Origin: JANPBY01 sp031430645
GTDB taxonomy: Bacteria; Actinomycetota; Actinomycetes; DATJPE01
Direction of reading: 5' to 3'
Length of the DNA stretch: 13,501 nucleotides
Assembly (NCBI GenBank): GCA_031430645.1
Contig: JANPBY010000017.1
Location: 1 to 13,501, forward strand
Both the position numbers and the translations under genes were made by a program. Shown here piece by piece: positions 6,842 to 12,012 of the stretch (the first letter of the stretch is position 1; every line of letters starts with the position of its first letter). The notes below the pieces were generated by a model, which ran no database searches, had not been told where the DNA came from, and saw only the letters and a program-made list of their open reading frames with translations.

Positions 6842-7435
6842 ATGGAGCTCGACGAGGCGAAGATGGCGTTGCGGGTCGTGCTGCGCGCCCGCCGGCGAGC
6901 GATGGATCCAGCCCTGGTCGAGGAGTCGGCTCGGGGACTGACCCAGGCGGTGTTGAATCGACCAGAGCTGGCTGGCGCGCGGTCGGTCACGCTCTATGTC
7001 TCCTACGGCTCCGAGCCCGGCACGGCAGCCCTGCGCGAAGAGCTCCGGGCCCGCGGGATCCGGGTGCTGCTGCCGGTGACCTTGGAAGACTTCGACCTCG
7101 ATTGGGCCGAGGACACGGGGGACGCCGATCTCCACCACCCGCTTCGGGGTCCCGCGATCCCGCGCGGCCCGCGACTCGGCTCAGCGGCGATCTCCACGGT
7201 GGACCTGGTGATCGTCCCCGGCCTGGCCGTCGATCGTGACGGCGTACGTCTGGGACAGGGCGGCGGCTGCTACGACCGGGCGCTGACGCGGGTCGCCCCC
7301 GGGATTCCGGTGCTGGTGCTGGTTCACGACACCGAGGTGCTGGCCCGCGGCTCGGTCCCCGCCGACCTCCACGACCGCCCCGTCACCGGCTGGGTGGCCC
7401 CCGCCGACGCCCCCGCTGCCCACGCCACGTTTTAG
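6842..7435 (+). CDS. 5-formyltetrahydrofolate cyclo-ligase (5,10-methenyl-THF synthetase)
   Basis: ATP-dependent conversion of 5-formyl-THF to 5,10-methenyl-THF, recycling an inhibitory folate form. The 197-aa length is usual. It shows the N-terminal Lys/Arg-rich helix (MALRVVLRARRRAM), VSYGSEPGT near residue 53, VDLVIVPGLAVDRDGVRLGQGGGCYDRAL (120-148), and the final TGWVAP. The glycine loop normally reads GGGYYDR; here the first Tyr is Cys143. It is divergent from galU, the same arrangement as Rv0992c/Rv0993. The ATG at 6842 lacks an obvious ribosome binding site. It ends at a GC hairpin shared with the convergent fluoride channel genes. Confidence 0.9.
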   Translation: MELDEAKMALRVVLRARRRAMDPALVEESARGLTQAVLNRPELAGARSVTLYVSYGSEPGTAALREELRARGIRVLLPVTLEDFDLDWAEDTGDADLHHPLRGPAIPRGPRLGSAAISTVDLVIVPGLAVDRDGVRLGQGGGCYDRALTRVAPGIPVLVLVHDTEVLARGSVPADLHDRPVTGWVAPADAPAAHATF

Positions 7436-7457
7436 GGTGCAAGGACCCCTTGCCCCC
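7435..7457. terminator. Hairpin terminator between folate gene and crcB genes
   Basis: GGG-T-GCAAGG pairs with CCTTGC-C-CCC around the 3-nt loop ACC: nine pairs plus one mismatch, starting in the folate gene stop codon. On the plus strand it is followed by TATCTTT, a partial T tract. A second CCCC/GGGG hairpin (7454-7470) follows. It lies between convergent genes, so it may work both ways. Confidence 0.55.
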
Positions 7458-7505
7458 TATCTTTGCGGGGTTTCGGGCACTCACCAGCCCTGATCGGCTG
7501 CGCCC

Positions 7506-7880
7506 TCAGAGGGGGTACGTCGGGCAGCAGCTCAGGCCGTAGCCCAGCGCCATCGCGGTCCCCCCGAGCAGCAAGGTCAGCACCAGGTACGTCACCGAGC
7601 GCCGCCGCTCCCCCGTCGCCGCGAGCCGGTCGGTCTCCGACGCCAGCGTCGACCAGGTCGTCAAACCGCCGCAGAAACCCGAACCCACCAGGAGCAATGC
7701 CGTCCCGTCCAGGGAATTGACCGCCCACCCGAGGATGAAGCAACCCACCGTGTTCGCAATGAGCGTGCCCACGGGCAGCCAAGAGCTCGGTCGCACTCCA
7801 TGGGTGAGCACGTGCGCCAAGAGGTAGCGCACCGCCGCCCCCAGGGCGCCGCCCACCGCGACCGCGAGGATAGCCGTCAT
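7506..7880 (-). CDS. crcB: Fluoride channel subunit CrcB/Fluc (second of pair)
   Basis: A 124-aa four-helix membrane protein of the Fluc family of fluoride-specific export channels, which work as antiparallel dimers. Visible: GGALGAAVRYLLA at the first helix (Arg18), GTLIANTVGCFILG (Asn43) in helix 2 and GFCGGLTTWSTLASE (residues 68-82) at the helix 3 break. The Phe pair that lines the pore in the canonical TTFSTF motif is Trp76 and Leu79 here. The ATG at 7880 overlaps the stop of the preceding crcB gene (ATGA). A Cys pair is present near the C-terminus (SCCPTYPL). It probably forms a heterodimer with the upstream-encoded subunit. Confidence 0.9.
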   Translation of the reverse strand: MTAILAVAVGGALGAAVRYLLAHVLTHGVRPSSWLPVGTLIANTVGCFILGWAVNSLDGTALLLVGSGFCGGLTTWSTLASETDRLAATGERRRSVTYLVLTLLLGGTAMALGYGLSCCPTYPL

Positions 7881-8293
7881 GCGTCGGCCTGCTCATCCGC
7901 CGGGCTGAGCCCGTCCCGCCGCTCGGCCAATACCCGGCCCAGGCGCGCCGCCAGCACACAGGCGATGACTGAGGCGACGGCATAGACCGCAGCCGTACGG
8001 CCGTCGCCGGCGGACGTCGTGACCTCCACCTCGAGGGCGTACGTCGAGAACGTCGTGAACCCACCCAGCACTCCGGCGCCGAGGAAGGCCCGGCGCATCG
8101 GGTCCTGCCCGAGCGGTGAGCCGAGGAGCAATCCCAGCAACAGGCAGCCCACGACGTTGATCGTGAAGGTCGCCCACGGCCAGACCGTCGGCTCGCCGGA
8201 CCACCCCTCGGCGACCCCCCACCGCGCAAGCGAGCCCAGCGCGCCCCCGAGAGCGCACACGCCGACAAGGGTCGGCAGCCGTACCTCGGTCAC
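7877..8293 (-). CDS. crcB: Fluoride channel subunit CrcB/Fluc (first of pair)
   Basis: A 138-aa Fluc-family membrane protein. Motifs: GGALGSLARWG at helix 1 (Arg24), ATFTINVVGCLLLG (Asn46) in helix 2 and GAGVLGGFTTFSTYALE (72-88) at the helix 3 break, where the pore aromatic pair is Phe82 and Tyr85. The C-terminal tail is charged (ERRDGLSPADEQADA) and cytosolic. The GTG at 8293 has no Shine-Dalgarno but lies 6 nt after a TACGCT -10 box, so the mRNA may be leaderless. The leader is therefore too short for a fluoride riboswitch. Two adjacent small crcB genes are the usual heterodimer arrangement in Gram-positive bacteria. Confidence 0.92.
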   Translation of the reverse strand: MTEVRLPTLVGVCALGGALGSLARWGVAEGWSGEPTVWPWATFTINVVGCLLLGLLLGSPLGQDPMRRAFLGAGVLGGFTTFSTYALEVEVTTSAGDGRTAAVYAVASVIACVLAARLGRVLAERRDGLSPADEQADA

Positions 8294-8299
8294 GGGCGC

Positions 8300-8305
8300 A
8301 GCGTA
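8300..8305 (-). promoter_or_regulatory. Candidate -10 box for the crcB pair
   Basis: TACGCT on the minus strand, then GCGCCC, then the GTG start at 8293: TANNNT-N6-start, the leaderless spacing. No good -35 is visible at 17-18 bp. Confidence 0.4.
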
Positions 8306-8327
8306 GGGAACATCCGGCCTGCGGTCC

Positions 8328-8357
8328 TAGTTGAAACATGTATAGTTGAACTATCAA
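8328..8357. promoter_or_regulatory. Palindromic operator overlapping the nitroreductase -10
   Basis: The core ATAGTT-G-AACTAT (8342-8354) is a perfect palindrome around a central G. TAGTTGAA occurs twice, at 8328-8335 and 8343-8350, 15 bp apart, and GTTGA-ACTA-TCAAC gives an overlapping inverted repeat (8345-8358). TATAGT (8341-8346), a good -10 for the plus strand, lies inside it. Such AT-rich palindromes over a -10 are typical of MarR-type repressor sites. No regulator gene is in the window. Confidence 0.6.
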
Positions 8358-8376
8358 CCAATACCGGGAGCGAACC

Positions 8377-8988
8377 GTGACGATCACCACCGACCTCAGC
8401 CGCGAGGCCACCACTTCGGCACCCCTGCACCCGCTGCTCGCCCAGCGCTGGAGTCCCCGAGCCTGGTCGGCCCGTCCGGTGACCCGTGAGCAGGCAAGGC
8501 CTCTGTTCGAGGCGGCCCGCTGGGCGCCGAGTGCGCTGAACGTCCAGCCGTGGCGTTTCGTCGTCGGCTACCGCGGCGACTCCACGTGGGACCTCCTGCA
8601 CGACGCGCTGATGCCAGGCAACCAACCGTGGGCCGAGTCCGCCCCGCTGCTCGTCCTCGCGGTCACCCAGACCACCGACGACGAAGGAAACGCGCGCCCG
8701 ATCGCACCATACGAGCTCGGCCTCGCCGTCAGCCAGCTCACCGTCCAGGCGCACGCCGAAGGGCTGCACGTGCACCAGATGGGTGGCTTCTCCACCGACG
8801 CCGTCCGCGTGTCTTTCAGCCTGCCCGAGACCATGACGCCGTACGTCGTTCTGGCCATCGGGGAAATCGGTGACCCGGAGGCCCTCGCGGAGCCCTTCCG
8901 CAGTCGCGAGTTCGCACCCCGCACCCGGCTACCGCTCGAGGAGACTGTCTTCGCGGGCTCCTGGGGTCAGTCGGCCAACCTCGGCTGA
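8377..8988 (+). CDS. Nitroreductase-family flavoprotein
   Basis: A 203-aa FMN-dependent oxidoreductase of the nitroreductase fold. The N-terminal RWSPRAWSARPVT is the usual FMN-phosphate binding start (Arg-Ser/Trp-Ser-x-R). EAARWAPSALNVQPWRFVV (about residues 48-66) is the family's classic WAPSxxNxQPWRF motif. The central GLAVSQLTVQAHAEGLHVHQMGGF is the dimer-interface/FMN helix region, and YVVLAIGEIG closes the fold. The physiological substrate is unknown; members reduce nitro groups, quinones or enones with NAD(P)H. The GTG start at 8377 has GGGAG 6 nt upstream. The gene is divergent from crcB and preceded by a palindromic operator, which suggests repressor control by a small molecule or redox signal. 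Confidence 0.88.
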   Translation: MTITTDLSREATTSAPLHPLLAQRWSPRAWSARPVTREQARPLFEAARWAPSALNVQPWRFVVGYRGDSTWDLLHDALMPGNQPWAESAPLLVLAVTQTTDDEGNARPIAPYELGLAVSQLTVQAHAEGLHVHQMGGFSTDAVRVSFSLPETMTPYVVLAIGEIGDPEALAEPFRSREFAPRTRLPLEETVFAGSWGQSANLG

Positions 8989-9068
8989 AACGCGGTCGGG
9001 GGCCCCGAAGGTTGCCTCACACCAAGGAGCCGCCTCCTCAGAACCGTCATGCAGCGGTTCCGGTCCGG

Positions 9069-9074
9069 TAGTCT
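9069..9074 (+). promoter_or_regulatory. Candidate -10 box for fmdB/ruc
   Basis: TAGTCT directly abuts the left arm of the CIRCE-like repeat, placing the transcript start (about 9081) inside the repeat. The -35 is unclear. This leaves a 5' leader of about 70 nt before GTG 9153. The rest of the 8989-9068 gap holds an unexplained 6-bp inverted repeat (9041-9046/9055-9060). Confidence 0.4.
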
Positions 9075-9099
9075 TGGCACTCAAGACCAGCGAGTGCCA
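9075..9099. promoter_or_regulatory. CIRCE-like HrcA operator
   Basis: TGGCACTC (9075-9082), exactly 9 nt, then GAGTGCCA (9092-9099): a perfect 8-bp inverted repeat. The HrcA operator consensus is TTAGCACTC-N9-GAGTGCTAA; over the full arms this site matches 8 of 9 (TTGGCACTC) and 7 of 9 (GAGTGCCAG). The spacing is exact and the site overlaps the predicted start of transcription of the FmdB/Ruc-type gene, where a repressor would block it. It predicts heat-shock induction of that gene. Confidence 0.8.
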
Positions 9100-9152
9100 G
9101 CGCGCCTCGGTGACGTACGGCCCGACAGCGACTGCCCCGGAGGATCCACCCC

Positions 9153-9584
9153 GTGCCGACCTACCAGTACGTCTGCACCGACTGCGACACCCCCCACGAG
9201 GCGGTCCAGTCCTTCACCGACGACGCGCTGACAGTGTGCCCCGCCTGCGGCGGCACGCTGCGCAAGGTGTTCTCCGCAGTCGGCGTCGTCTTCAAGGGTT
9301 CCGGTTTCTACCGGACGGACTCCCGCAGTACGTCCTCCGCTGGGGTCAAGGACTCCTCGGACTCCGGCAAGTCGGGCAAAGAGCCCGGCAAGGAATCCAG
9401 TTCGAAGGAGTCCTCGTCCAGCGACAAGGGCAGCTCGTCCGACAAGGGAAGCTCGTCCGACAAGAGCAGTTCTAGCGGCTCGAGCGACAAGGGCAGCTCC
9501 GGCAGCAACGGGTCCGCCCCGAGCAAGTCGAGCTCCGACAAGTCCAGCTCCGGATCGAGCTCCGGGTCCACCTCCGCAGCCTGA
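9153..9584 (+). CDS. FmdB-type zinc-ribbon protein with disordered tail (Ruc/Rv0991c-like chaperone)
   Basis: A 143-aa protein. Residues 1-50 form an FmdB zinc ribbon with two CxxC pairs, Cys8/Cys11 (VCTDC) and Cys29/Cys32 (VCPAC), starting with the typical MPTYQYVC. From about residue 54 the chain is built almost only of Ser, Lys, Asp, Gly and Glu, including SSSDKG repeats, and is surely disordered. This architecture, and the position next to the folate and galU genes, matches M. tuberculosis Rv0991c, described as a redox-regulated chaperone (Ruc) that becomes active when its zinc cysteines are oxidised. The GTG at 9153 has GGAGG 9 nt upstream. A CIRCE-like operator 54 nt before the start supports a protein-quality-control role. 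The chaperone role is inferred from that family member; many FmdB proteins have no known function. Confidence 0.85.
   Translation: MPTYQYVCTDCDTPHEAVQSFTDDALTVCPACGGTLRKVFSAVGVVFKGSGFYRTDSRSTSSAGVKDSSDSGKSGKEPGKESSSKESSSSDKGSSSDKGSSSDKSSSSGSSDKGSSGSNGSAPSKSSSDKSSSGSSSGSTSAA
9414..9467 (+). repeat. Three tandem 18-bp repeats in the fmdB tail
   Basis: Three imperfect 18-bp in-frame units encode SSSDKG, SSSDKG and SSSDKS (residues 88-105). Related SDKG and SSDK words recur to the end of the gene. Such repeats can change copy number between strains without breaking the frame. Confidence 0.8.
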
Positions 9585-9606
9585 GATCACGCGCACTTCC
9601 GTGATC
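9585..9606 (+). terminator. Possible hairpin after fmdB
   Basis: GATCACG (9585-9591) and CGTGATC (9600-9606) form a perfect 7-bp stem with an 8-nt loop immediately after the stop codon. No T tract follows, so it may be a weak terminator or a protein-binding palindrome. Confidence 0.35.
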
Positions 9607-9645
9607 GGAGCTGTGGACAGTCGGCAGCCGAGCCCGACCCGCGGC

Positions 9646-9651
9646 TAGCCT
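9646..9651 (+). promoter_or_regulatory. Candidate -10 box for mtnP
   Basis: TAGCCT, then 6 nt (CGGGGA), then ATG 9658: leaderless spacing. The same TAGCCT hexamer is used upstream of mscL. The GGGG just before the ATG is too close to be a ribosome binding site. Confidence 0.45.
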
Positions 9652-9657
9652 CGGGGA

Positions 9658-10494
9658 ATGACTAGCGCCGCGACCCCAGCACCCGTCCCGCACCAGGCCG
9701 AGATCGGCGTGATCGGCGGCACCGGGTTCTATGCCTTCCTCGACGGCACGACCGAGATCGTGGTCGAGACGCCGTACGGCCTTCCGTCGGATCCGATCGT
9801 CCTAGGCGCCGTCGAGGGCCGCCGGGTTGCCTTCCTCCCGCGTCACGGACGCGACCACCGGTTCCCCCCACACCGAGTCCCCTATCGGGCCAACCTGTGG
9901 GCGCTTCGTTCCCTCGGCGTACGACAGGTCTTGGCACCGTGTGCGGTCGGCGGGCTGCGTCCCCATCTGGGCCCGGGAACCCTTGTCGTTCCCGACCAAC
10001 TCGTCGACCGTACGACGAGCCGCGTCCACACCTACTACGACGACCTCGCCGTGCATGTCTCTCTAGCCGACCCTTACTGCTCCACCGGGCGGCAGGCCGT
10101 CCTCCAATCCGGGCGCGCGGCGCAGTGGTCACCCACCGACGGCGGCACTCTGGTCGTGATCGAGGGACCACGCTTCTCGACCCGCGCCGAGTCCCGCTGG
10201 TTCAGCGCCAACGACTGGTCAGTCGTGGGCATGACCGGGCATCCCGAAGCAGTCCTCGCCCGCGAGCTCGCCCTCTGCTACACCGCCATCGCGGTCGTCA
10301 CCGACCTGGATGCAGGCGTTGAGCAGGGCCACGGAGTGACCCACGCCGAGGTCCTCGAGGTCTTCGGCGCCACCATGGCCAAGTTGCGGGGCGTCCTGCT
10401 CGACACCATTCCGCGCCTCCCGACCAACGACGCCCGCCCGTGCTCGTGCGGCTCCGCGCTGGATGGCCTCACCCTTCCCTTCGACCTGCCTTGA
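9658..10494 (+). CDS. mtnP: S-methyl-5'-thioadenosine phosphorylase (MTAP/PNP family)
   Basis: Phosphorolysis of methylthioadenosine, the by-product of polyamine and related SAM-dependent reactions, to adenine and methylthioribose-1-phosphate. The 278-aa product has the phosphate loop GGTGFY (20-25), PRHGRDHRFPPHRVPYRAN (61-79), IEGPRFSTRAES, and GMTGHPEAVLARE at the base site. VTDLDAG matches the VTDxD form that reads 6-aminopurines in MTAP, rather than the Asn of 6-oxopurine phosphorylases, so adenine specificity is favoured; methylthioinosine phosphorylase is an alternative. The C-terminus has CSCGSALDGL, a CxC near the end. The TGA stop overlaps the TTG start of the next gene. The start is ATG 9658 with a leaderless -10. 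Confidence 0.9.
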   Translation: MTSAATPAPVPHQAEIGVIGGTGFYAFLDGTTEIVVETPYGLPSDPIVLGAVEGRRVAFLPRHGRDHRFPPHRVPYRANLWALRSLGVRQVLAPCAVGGLRPHLGPGTLVVPDQLVDRTTSRVHTYYDDLAVHVSLADPYCSTGRQAVLQSGRAAQWSPTDGGTLVVIEGPRFSTRAESRWFSANDWSVVGMTGHPEAVLARELALCYTAIAVVTDLDAGVEQGHGVTHAEVLEVFGATMAKLRGVLLDTIPRLPTNDARPCSCGSALDGLTLPFDLP

Positions 10495-11177
10495 CCACCC
10501 GCTCAAGCGCCTCCCCCCGCCGACGTCGCCTGCTGCGCGCGGTCCGGGCTCGGCGCCGATGGTTCGCCGCCCTGCTCGCCGCCGCGGCGGTCGCCTTCGC
10601 CCTCGACGCCGTCGCTCCGGCCGCCGCGCCCTCCGTCTCCGTCGTTGTTGCCGCCGGCGACCTCGCGCCCGGGGTCACGCTCGAGGCTTCGGACCTCAGA
10701 TCGGTCGCGTGGCCGACAGCTCTCGTACCACCCGGCGCGCTTGCCGCGATCCCCGAAGCGGTCGGCCGCACCCTGGCTGGGGCCCTCGGCTCCGGCGAAC
10801 TCGTCACGACGCTGCGGCTGGTCGGGCCCACACTCGCCGCGACCCTTCTGAGTGTGGGCCGCGTCGCGGCGCCCGTACGCCTTGCCGACGCCGAAGCCAC
10901 CCGCCTGCTCCGCCCCGGCGATCGCATCGACCTGGTCAGCGCGAGCGCCGGCTCAGCCGACCCCATCGCGGGTACGGCTGCCGCCGCCCAAGCACACGTG
11001 GTTGCGGCAGGTGCCACCGTCGTCGCCGTACCCGCCAGCAGCCAGGGCAGCAGCCTGATCGGCTCCGCTGGCACAACCGGTGGCGCACTCCTCGTCGTGG
11101 CCGTCACCCGTTCCGAGGCGCTCGCGCTCGCCCAAGCCTCAGTCCTCGGCCCGCTCTCGGTGATCCTCGTCGGCTAG
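10491..11177 (+). CDS. SAF-domain membrane protein (CpaB/RcpC-like)
   Basis: A 228-aa protein with a very basic N-terminus (PRRRRLLRAVRARRRW), one membrane helix at about residues 24-42, and an external SAF domain (about 47-112) with VVVAAGDLAPGVTLEASDL and the AIPEAVGRTLAGALGSGELV turn. A second Ala-rich domain follows (VRLADAEATRLLRPGDRIDLVSA). This is the layout of CpaB/RcpC proteins that act as periplasmic collars in Flp pilus assembly, but no pilus genes are nearby, and such solo SAF proteins next to mscL have no known role that I can state. The TTG at 10491 overlaps the mtnP stop (TTGA) and is preferred over the upstream frame extension to 10440, which lies inside mtnP. No ribosome binding site is visible, so translation is probably coupled. 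Confidence 0.75.
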   Translation: MTTRSSASPRRRRLLRAVRARRRWFAALLAAAAVAFALDAVAPAAAPSVSVVVAAGDLAPGVTLEASDLRSVAWPTALVPPGALAAIPEAVGRTLAGALGSGELVTTLRLVGPTLAATLLSVGRVAAPVRLADAEATRLLRPGDRIDLVSASAGSADPIAGTAAAAQAHVVAAGATVVAVPASSQGSSLIGSAGTTGGALLVVAVTRSEALALAQASVLGPLSVILVG

Positions 11178-11208
11178 CCCAGGCCGCGATCCGGATCACC
11201 GTTTGAAG

Positions 11209-11237
11209 TTGTAGGCCCCGCCAGCGTTGGTTAGCCT
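11209..11237 (+). promoter_or_regulatory. mscL promoter
   Basis: TTGTAG (11209-11214) and TAGCCT (11232-11237) are separated by exactly 17 bp, the clearest -35/-10 pair in the window. Transcription would start near 11244, leaving about a 32-nt leader with GGGAG (11266-11270) 5 nt before ATG 11276. Confidence 0.6.
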
Positions 11238-11275
11238 CGCGCAGGCACGGGGCCAGTCACCACCCGGGAGAGCAG

Positions 11276-11662
11276 ATGCTCAAGGGCTTCAAAGACTTCA
11301 TCATGCGCGGCAACGTCATCGACCTGGCGGTCGCCTTCGTCATCGGCCTCGCCTTCGTCAACGTTGTCACAGCGTTCACCAAGGGCGTCATTCAGCCGCT
11401 CATCGACGAGATCCTCGGCGGCGGCGTGGACGGCGGCACCATCACTCTGAGCCCCGGCAACGTCATCGACATCGGCGGCGTGATCAACGCGATCATCACG
11501 TTCATCATCACCGCGGCCGTCGTGTACTTCATCTTCGTGCTCCCCATGAACAAGATGAAGGAGCGCCAGGAGGCCAAGGCCGGCGGCCCCGCCGAGGCCG
11601 AGGAGACCGAGATCGACGTCCTCAAGCAGATCCGCGACCAGCTCAACAACACCCAGGGCTAA
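11276..11662 (+). CDS. mscL: Large-conductance mechanosensitive channel MscL
   Basis: A homopentameric channel that opens under membrane tension and releases solutes during osmotic downshock. The 128-aa protein starts with the amphipathic N-terminal helix (MLKGFKDFIMRGNVIDLAVAF), the gate-forming first helix at about 15-43 (AVAFVIGLAFVNVVTAF), a Gly-rich external loop (48-63), the second helix at about 66-89 (IGGVINAIITFIITAAVVYF), then a charged cytosolic helix ending DVLKQIRDQLNN. Slightly shorter than the 151-aa mycobacterial protein, within family range. It has its own promoter and GGGAG ribosome binding site, and follows the SAF gene by 98 nt. Confidence 0.95.
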   Translation: MLKGFKDFIMRGNVIDLAVAFVIGLAFVNVVTAFTKGVIQPLIDEILGGGVDGGTITLSPGNVIDIGGVINAIITFIITAAVVYFIFVLPMNKMKERQEAKAGGPAEAEETEIDVLKQIRDQLNNTQG

Positions 11663-11698
11663 CCCACCCAAGCCAAAGGCGCAGCAACGAGAGCGACT

Positions 11699-11806
11699 CG
11701 CGCAGGTCCGGACGTCCGCAGGGTTTCGTAGGGAGCCAGGATCCAACGAGCTCAACCCAACCAAAGCGAAGGCGGAAGAAACCCGGAGGACGTCCGGATC
11801 TGCGCG
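11699..11806. repeat. 29-bp inverted repeat with 50-nt spacer in convergent gap
   Basis: Arms 11699-11727 and 11778-11806 match at 26 of 29 positions when one is reverse-complemented. Both contain the core TCCGGACGTCC and end in CGCGCAG on the outer side and GGGTTTC on the inner side. The 50-nt spacer (11728-11777) shows no gene. It lies between mscL (+) and the small minus-strand gene ending at 11854. The spacer is long for an intrinsic terminator. It may be a bidirectional terminator, a MITE-like relic or a structured RNA. The rest of the 11663-11853 gap holds nothing I can name. Confidence 0.7.
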
Positions 11807-11853
11807 TGCCGCGCACCAAGCCCCACCCGCTAATCCCTGTCCAGCTCCTCGGG

Positions 11854-12012
11854 TCAGTCCCCGTGATGCGGGGGTACGTCGCGCAGGAAGCGCTCGAGGT
11901 CATCCGGATCGAAGCTCCCCGCGCCAGCCGTACGGCCGAGATCATCGCCCCAGCCCTGATCACTCTCGTCGCTCGTCGTGTCCGGCAGCAAGGGCTCTTC
12001 AGGCGCAGGCAT
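11854..12012 (-). CDS. Small acidic protein, 52 aa, unknown function
   Basis: Starts at ATG 12012 overlapping the flavoprotein stop by one base (TGATG) and ends at TGA 11854. The protein is acidic and Trp/Asp-rich with two blocks: LLPDTTSDESDQGWGDD (residues 8-24) and DDLERFLRDVPPHHGD at the C-terminus. From memory, short actinobacterial hypothetical proteins share this PDxTxDExDxGWGD plus RPPHH-like pattern, which supports a real gene. There are no membrane segments, cysteines or catalytic motifs. Translational coupling to the reductase suggests co-expression. Function unknown. Confidence 0.65.
   Translation of the reverse strand: MPAPEEPLLPDTTSDESDQGWGDDLGRTAGAGSFDPDDLERFLRDVPPHHGD

Noticed and set aside
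6740..7138. Upstream extension of galU to 7138
   Set aside because: It lies antisense inside the folate cyclo-ligase gene and lacks GalU-like sequence; ATG 6739 precedes the conserved start.
8294..8376. Fluoride riboswitch upstream of crcB
   Set aside because: The likely leaderless start and the absence of the conserved pseudoknot-type sequence leave no room for one.
9041..9060. GAACCG-N8-CGGTTC inverted repeat after the nitroreductase gene
   Set aside because: Only 6 bp, no T tract and 52 nt after the stop; could be a chance repeat, so it is not called as a terminator.
9079..9085. HspR (HAIR) half-site ACTCAAG inside the CIRCE-like element
   Set aside because: The partner half CTTGAGT is absent at the required 7-nt spacing; the match is a by-product of the CIRCE arm.
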